From Druceiella hillmani (taxonomy: Eukaryota; Arthropoda; Insecta; Lepidoptera; Hepialidae): a stretch of 64,000 nt of DNA. Within the stretch, counting starts at the first letter, position 1; every line of letters begins with the position of its first letter. The translations under genes and the position numbers were made by a program. The notes beneath the pieces are model-generated. The model did not search any database. It was not told the origin of the DNA and saw nothing but the letters and a program-made list of their open reading frames with translations. Location of the stretch: assembly GCA_039881145.1 (NCBI GenBank), contig JAYKKI010000095.1, forward strand, positions 5,694,501 through 5,758,500. Direction: 5' to 3'. This document shows positions 57,884-64,000 of the stretch, piece after piece.

Positions 57884-58148
57884 CTAGCTGTGCCAACGGC
57901 AAAAGTTTTTTAGAAAATTTCTCTTATATATTGCTCCCGGGTACATACTATTACCACACCAAATTTCAAATCCGTCCAGTAGATTTTGCATGAAGTCCGC
58001 TCAAATTAACATCCAGACAGACAGACAAAAATTCTAAACAATATTTTTGTGTCTTCTATTGTAATTCTATACGCTAAATCAGTCACTTTGTTTTAAATTT
58101 TATCAATGTACAGAATTAACTCTGTTACAATTTTATTATATGTATATA
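57884..58148 (-). mobile_element. CTAG-ending interspersed repeat, minus-strand copy
   Basis: On the minus strand it runs from ATACATATAATAAAATTGTA (start) through CTACTGGACGGATTTGAAAT to GCCGTTGGCACAGCTAG|T. It is shorter than the 51.8-kb copy. Confidence 0.65.
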
Positions 58149-58280
58149 ATGTATACATTAATACTTAACTCGTAACTACATAAACGTCCTCATTGAAATC
58201 TATAATATACATATTTCTTAAAAAAAAGTTTTTTGCATTTTCCTAAAGCCACGTGAACAAAGCCGCGGGCAAAAGTTAGT
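58149..58280 (+). mobile_element. CTAG-type repeat, plus-strand 3' fragment
   Basis: It ends GCCACGTGAACAAAGCCGCG then GGCAAAAGTTAGT, the family's 3' end, head-to-head with the minus-strand copy. Confidence 0.5.
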
Positions 58281-58344
58281 TAATCATAAATTATATATTT
58301 AAATAATGAGATTCAATACGAAATTTATAAATTTCTCGTGATAG

Positions 58345-59205
58345 CATAATAATCGTATTCTAAGAAATATTATCTATTTAATTAGGTTGACATTTGGGCT
58401 AGAGTCAGTTTTAATCGACCAGTGTACATCAAGGAAATAAAAATAAAAACGCAAAGCTGATCTTGTGGACTAAAGACGACTTTAGTTAAATTGTGCGGTG
58501 TCATTTACTTAAGGACCAATTAATTTTCTACAACGTAAACTCTTAGCAGTCTCAAAACTTATAATAATCGACACTAAGAAATATTACCTATTTAATTACG
58601 TTGAAATTTGGGCTACATTCATTTTTGGTCGACCTGTGTATATTAAGAAAATAAAAATAAAAACTCAAAGCTGATCTTGTGGACTGAAGACAACTTTAGT
58701 TAAATTGTGCGGTGTCATTTACTTAAGGACCAATTAATTTTCTACAACGTAAACTCTTAGCAGTCTCAAAACTTATAATAATCGACACTAAGAAATATTA
58801 CCTATTTAATTACGTTGAAATTTGGGCTACATTCATTTTTGGTCGACCTGTGTATATTAAGAAAATAAAAATAAAAACTCAAAGCTGATCTTGTGGACTG
58901 AAGACAACTTTAGTTAAATTGTGCGGTGTCATTTACTTAAGGACCAATTAATTTTCTACAACGTAAACTCTTAGCAGTCTCAAAACTTATAATAATCGAC
59001 ACTAAGAAATATTACCTATTTAATTACGTTGAAATTTGGGCTACATTCATTTTTGGTCGACCTGTGTATATTAAGAAAATAAAAATAAAAGCTCAAAGCT
59101 GATCTTGTGGACTGAAGACAACTTTAATTAAATTGTGCGGTATCATTTACTTAAGGACCAATTAATTTTCTACAATGTAAACTCTTAGTAGTTTCAATAC
59201 TGGCT
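58345..59205. repeat. 214-bp tandem array, 4 units
   Basis: GATCTTGTGGACT recurs at 58459, 58673, 58887 and 59101, an exact 214-base period. The units share TGCGGTGTCATTTACTTAAG, TCTACAACGTAAACTCTTAG and TTTGGGCTACATTCATTTTT. Units 2 and 3 are nearly identical and the outer units are more diverged. Confidence 0.96.
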
Positions 59206-59219
59206 AGTTTCTATCCTTA

Positions 59220-59760
59220 CCTAAAGGAGTTTACAACGACTAACTGTAACAGAGATATAAACCAGAGACAAAACGACCCCATTCCTATATCGCAACTCAA
59301 GCGACGCCGACCTAATCTTGATTGATTATCTCGGTTTAGTCTGGCTCCATCTCGTTGCTAAGCTTTAATTACCACGGAACTGCCGTGACTATTCAAAGAA
59401 AAGTATAAAAAAGAAGCCGATGGTAATTGTTCACTTTAACTTTGTTGTTCATGCAACGAATGGATGAGGTAATGACGTACATATTATTATATCTTAATTA
59501 ATTAACATTACAATAACCCATTCGATGAAAATAACGAATACCAACGTCACGCTGATGCAAGCGAATTTATCGCCTTTTAGGAGGCGGCTCAATATCGCGG
59601 TCGTTTTATAATCCGCAATAATTATATTGTCCGCTTCGCACAGCGTGAGTGTGCGAAAATATTTTGTATCTCACCAGCCCATTTGCTCGCAAATTGGCGT
59701 GGGGCTTATCTTTGCGAGCAAAAAAATTACGTATCACTCGAATGAATTTAAGGAAGTGTA
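59220..59760. promoter_or_regulatory. Candidate conserved enhancer cluster
   Basis: A long, unique, GC-elevated block. It contains TGATTGAT followed by TATC (59319-59326, the Exd/Pbx-Hox composite form), CTTTAATTACCACGGAAC, CTTAATTAATTAACATTAC, and a 12-bp inverted pair TTTGCTCGCAAA (59682-59693) / TTTGCGAGCAAA (59711-59722). There is no ORF. Regulatory function is inferred. Confidence 0.4.
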
Positions 59761-62049
59761 TAATTAATTCTAAACAATAGTCAGTTTGTTAGTTTCATTC
59801 AATGCCGCGATACTATCTCAACGGATTAAATGAGAAAATAATAAAGTACTGAGTTTCTGCAACTGAAAAGAATAAAGAACGCTAAGTTCCGAAACGTTAA
59901 ATAAACAAATGTTAGTAATATAAAGCCAGATTTATAGGCCAACTGATAAAGTGGTACAATTATAGATTATATCAATAAATTCGCATGCTAAACCAGATCT
60001 GCCGATAACTGACCTCAAAAATACTGGTGATTAGCAATCGAAATAATGTAACTGTACTTCGTTATATATTATATAGTACTCGTGAGAGTTATGTTACGAG
60101 ATTGTTGGAAACTATTTGACGTTGAAACGTATTCAGCTTTTCAAGCTGAAGATAGAGAAACTGCAAGAAAACCGATTTTTGAAAAGTTTTATTGCCTTTT
60201 TGAAGATTGGTTTGCCCGTAAGTTGAAGAAAGTGACTCGATGGAGTTAGTGGGTGTCTGCCACAAGGAAATATCTCGAGTTTTTTTAATAAATTGATTAT
60301 ATATTTATTAACGTGTATAAATGATAAACTCGCTTATTTGTAAAAAGTATTTCTTTTGTTCTCACAAAAAATGTATGTGAAAGTTAATTGGAAATTAAAA
60401 CGTAGTTAAAACATATAAAACATTAAGTAGAGTTTTATTTTAAGGATTAAAATGGAAACGGGCAAATCTATTTTTTTTCACCTACATAAAACATTTAATT
60501 GAATATTGGATGAGCTCAAGTTTGTCCACAAATACCAACAGGCATTTTTTGGGACGTTTGCAAATATAAATATTCATTTTCACCATATAAATATATTTCC
60601 TACTATAAAGCAATATTTTCACAAAAGTGTGAAAATATTCTTATTTATCAAGTACCAATATAAAGTTTCCAACATTTTTTTTTCCATAGCTGTGATTTTT
60701 GAAGTTTCAATGGTTTTAGTGACTTATATGTTTTGTGGATATTTTCAGCATTACCTCAGTATGACATGAAATTTTGAAAAGTTTTGTAATCCAAGTAACT
60801 CGCATTTTATGGTTTTGATACCCCGTAGGATACCTGAAAAACAAAATATAATATTTGGTTCGACCCCTCTAATATTTCCATATAAATATGTTTGAGTGTA
60901 AACTATAAATATGTTAAATTTCAAGTCTAGAGACTTGACGTCAAATGGTTTCTGGGAAAAACGACAAATGACCAGATACGTAAGTGATCTCAGAAAATTT
61001 CCGTTTTTGCTATTGAGGTACGCAAATCTAATAACCATAAAAATATATCATGAAATGCAGAAAAAATCGTAAATATGATTAGAGTAACGGAATTTCCTAA
61101 ACAAACAATTCCCGATAATGATAATATTAACAAACATAGTTTTTTATCCTGTTAGACTTATTGTTTTCATATTATAGACTGTTTTTAAGCATGCTAATAA
61201 TATTAATTTCTGAGTTTTTAAGACATATGAATCATCAACTTTCTATAAAAAAACAAGAGAATTAAATATTCGTAGTTTACTTTACATCTACTGTGCTTTC
61301 AATGGCGACCGGGAAAGTCCATATAGTATTGGGTCCATATGTTACAAGAATGACAACACCACTCTTATATAGAGATAAGGGACAAATTATCTAAAAAGTT
61401 TTATTTAAATCCTCCTTCAGATATTGTCAGTTTCTATAAAAAGTGTATTAACCCCGACAGGTCTTCGAAAAAAACCAGTAAACTTGAAAAGAGTGCAATA
61501 CAAAACAAGTAAACTTGAAAAGAGTGCATTCATTTTGACAACACGTAATAAGGCCAGTAAACAGTTTACTTTTAATTAATTAAGAAATGGCTGCTCATTA
61601 AAAAAAACAATCGATTTTAAATATATTTTGTAATCGTTCTTCAAAAAGTTATTATTTAATTTGGTACTTAATATATTAAAAATATAATTTATATGCGTTT
61701 ATGAAGATAGTCTTTTTATTTTGTATTATGGTTACAAATTGTTTTGCATTATTTGGTTGTCCCTTTTATCAACAACTGACTTGTTTGGTTTTTTTATATT
61801 CTAATAAATACAAGCTTTTTAAAAATCACACGCTAAGCTGCTTATAAATCTAGGCCCCTTTAGCCGGTCTGCTTTGGAAACTTCTTAATATTGGAATTAT
61901 TTGGGCTTCAATATTTGTTGAAAAAAAAACTTTTGTACATTTGTACTCGTCAATTTAAAATAAATAAAGAAAAAAACCTAGTGCACTTCACATTCGGGCT
62001 TACTTTAAAAAAAACCGGTTTAATAAGAGCTCGGGCCTCCACAAAAAAA
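59761..62049. other. AT-rich sequence without recognised gene
   Basis: The openings at 60506-60769 (plus) and 60751-61038 (minus) overlap tail to tail, are Phe/Ile/Lys-rich and show no domain. Small features: TCAAGTCTAGAGACTTGA hairpin at about 60920, and a 30-bp direct pair AGTAAACTTGAAAAGAGTGC at 61478 and 61508. Confidence 0.4.
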
Positions 62050-62490
62050 AGATTAAATACATATGAATAGAACACGTCACACACGCGCCTTCGTCAAGAA
62101 CCGAATAGTTATCTCGCTCAACACGTGGTTACTTTTAACGGACGTTATAATTATAAACTGCGTGGTTAAAGCCCAAAGACGTACGCATCATATTCATAAT
62201 TAAAAATTTAATTACTAACATAAATAGGCGTAAAAATATTAATAACCATAATTAAAATAAGCCGCGCGTAGGCAGGCATTAACAGGCATCTGTCTCCTTG
62301 ATTCCGTTCGTTAGTTTAACATTGATTTTGAAGTCGTTACAGATCGAAGATAATGAATGAGTTGCCAATTAAAATTTATCATGGCCACCAATCTTGCAGC
62401 TTCGTCTGGTTACATTAAATAATAACGTATGAGATGTTGCATTCGAAATGGCACTTCACTGATATGGAATTAAAATAAATTTAGCCCCTT
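62050..62490. promoter_or_regulatory. Candidate conserved non-coding element
   Basis: A dense series of TAATTA/TAAT cores (TTCATAATTAAAAATTTAAT, AACCATAATTAAAATAAGCC) sits between GC-richer words (CGCGCGTAGGCAGGCATTAA, CAACACGTGGTTACTTTTAA with an E-box CACGTG). Unique, no ORF. Confidence 0.33.
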
Positions 62491-63143
62491 TTAACTTGGT
62501 TGAGTGTAATTGAGATTGACACTTGTAAAAGAGACGGTTAATACCGCCTTTTAGTTTTTAATGTCTTTAATATTATTTTAATGTCTTTAATATTTTTATA
62601 GCATATTTTATTTACTAAGGATCCGGAATCTGATTAATTACTTATACATCTAAATATATACTGAAAGACGTAGAGCGGAACTGCTCTCTGCTACAATCTC
62701 TGGACAGATAAGGGTCGCCGAAAGATGTTGAAGGCAAGTGGGAGTGTATCGTTCTTTATAGCAAGTTATGAGGGATGTCTAAGTTCAACAGTAGGCGTAA
62801 TCTAGCTGGTGATCGATGATTATATAAGGTAAATCTCCAGAATTATAAAAAAACAGGAGAATATACCTTTCAAAAATGGATGAAAACCTTGGGAAAACCG
62901 AGTTTCAATGTTGTCTAAGCAAGTAATATTTCAAACGATTTCCAGAAAAATGCATAGAATACGTTTGTTCAAAATTCCAGTTATTCAATTTAGGGTTTTA
63001 AGCGTCAAGGTGTAATAAAGTCACTTAAAAAAAAATTATGCGATTCACAATTGCAAGTTTACAAGAGTAATTATAAGTTAAATTATGTTTCCATCTGAAT
63101 TAGTTGCACTTTTCATATCATAAACATCACAACGACGTATGAA
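62491..63143. other. AT-rich sequence without recognised feature
   Basis: A short direct repeat TTTTAATGTCTTTAATATT lies at about 62560-62595. Nothing else seen. Confidence 0.3.

Positions 63144-63211
<68 letters not shown>
63144..63211. repeat. (CA)n(TA)n compound microsatellite
   Basis: About 12 CA units followed directly by about 21 TA units. Confidence 0.95.
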
Positions 63212-63216
<5 letters not shown>

Positions 63217-63822
63217 TGATAACGAATAAATTCATTTTTCTAGTAAACGAAAAGTTATTACTAAATTACGTAAATATCATTATATGCAATGTTTGTACTA
63301 TTTATATCAAAAATTAACTGTGGTTCGCAGCTTCACCTGAAGAAAGAAAGAAAATGACGCTATAATTTAAAAATTATTTTTTGAATATTTGTTGTTATTT
63401 ACTAGTAATACAAAGAAATTCCTATAAGATATTTGGTACCTAATATTTACTTGTTTTCTGATCAAATGTGATGTTGGAATCAGAGGTTTATCATTTTTTT
63501 AAAAAATAAATCGTATCATTTCGTCCACCAGAGAACCATTGGTATATTTTTAAGCCAAAACGTTTCAAGTGAGGCAAAATGCGTAATATTACATATATTT
63601 AACAGTCTACTTGTAACGGGTCCCATTGAGTGGGGCACTTTAATATAAATCTTTTAAAATAAAACAGAAATTTCAAAGAAAGGAGCTGCGTTTCCCCATC
63701 AACAAACCATTAATTTGTAAAACCCAAAAAGTAGTATTTGAATTTAATTAAAATTATATATTTGCATTTTATTTCAGATAAAATTATTTCAATTGAATTG
63801 TATCAAAAATTTCAGGTTCTGT
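63212..63822. other. AT-rich sequence without recognised feature
   Basis: Nothing recognised. Confidence 0.3.
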
Positions 63823-63887
63823 GGGGGGGGGGGGGGCGTAGAAGTAAGGTTACTTAATTATGTAAAGGTAATTAAATAACCTTACTT
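63823..63887. repeat. G14 run followed by a 19-bp inverted repeat
   Basis: Fourteen G at 63823-63836. Then AAGTAAGGTTACTTAATTA (63842-63860) is inverted at 63869-63887 with one mismatch and an 8-base loop. Confidence 0.92.
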
Positions 63888-64000
63888 TCTATTTGTACCG
63901 AATGTGCATTTGGTCAGTTTTTGTATGAATTAATATTATAAACCGAACTACATCTATATTTTTAGTAAATCAGAGTTCTCGTAAAGTGTTACTAGTTACT

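Noticed and set aside
60506..61038. Two tail-to-tail ORFs of 87 and 95 codons
   Set aside because: Phe/Ile/Lys-rich translations with no motif and no splice or promoter context. Typical of AT-rich non-coding DNA.

Overview
This window looks like intron and intergenic DNA from a moth or butterfly (Lepidoptera-like insect). It is very AT-rich and full of (TA)n microsatellites. It carries tRNA-derived SINEs, short Helitron-like elements ending CTAG|T, decayed non-LTR (LINE) C-termini, and repeats that I associate from memory with lepidopteran genomes ('GGTTCCGTA...GAGTCCGACTCGCAC', 'GCGGGTACAGCTAG'). There are no prokaryotic genes, operons, CRISPR arrays or complete tRNA/rRNA genes. Most short ORFs are chance openings.

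The best gene evidence is the 3' end of an unrecognised protein-coding gene on the minus strand. It consists of an internal exon at 25136-24954 (60 full codons, GTAAGTAAG donor) and a terminal exon at 22760-22682 that joins it in phase, followed by a stop and an AATAAA about 185 bases downstream. A GC-rich island at 48.78-48.98 kb on the same strand ends in an identical GTAAGTAAG donor, and one of its reading frames would also join in phase. That is a possible but weak upstream exon. If it is real, most of the window is intronic.

Layout. 0-7 kb: a foldback element, degenerate tandem units, Helitron copy 1, several (TA)n tracts, a 31-bp minisatellite and a LINE relic. 7-14 kb: a second LINE relic, a GC-rich island at 10.8-11.1 kb, Helitron copy 2 and a 47-bp minisatellite. 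13.6-19 kb: a mariner/Tc1-like MITE splitting a (TA)n tract, and two copies of the GGTTCCG-type repeat. 19.9-22.5 kb: a 3x42-bp repeat, two SINEs and a 341-bp duplication beside the gene's poly(A) signal. 22.5-25.1 kb: the gene tail. 25-37 kb: foldback elements, a 40-bp array, a 179-bp satellite, a GGTTCCG repeat with an internally amplified segment, and two LINE relics. 40-45 kb: a 419-bp near-perfect palindrome, Helitron copies 3 and 4, and a 146-bp array. 46-54 kb: the GC-rich islands, a MITE, and a 195-bp duplication. 55-64 kb: a SINE inserted in a 142-bp array, hairpins, a 214-bp array and AT-rich DNA with homeodomain-type motifs.

Between the repeats are about fifteen moderately GC-rich, non-repetitive, low-ORF stretches. 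I list them as candidate conserved non-coding (regulatory) elements on composition and motif content only. No comparison could be run.
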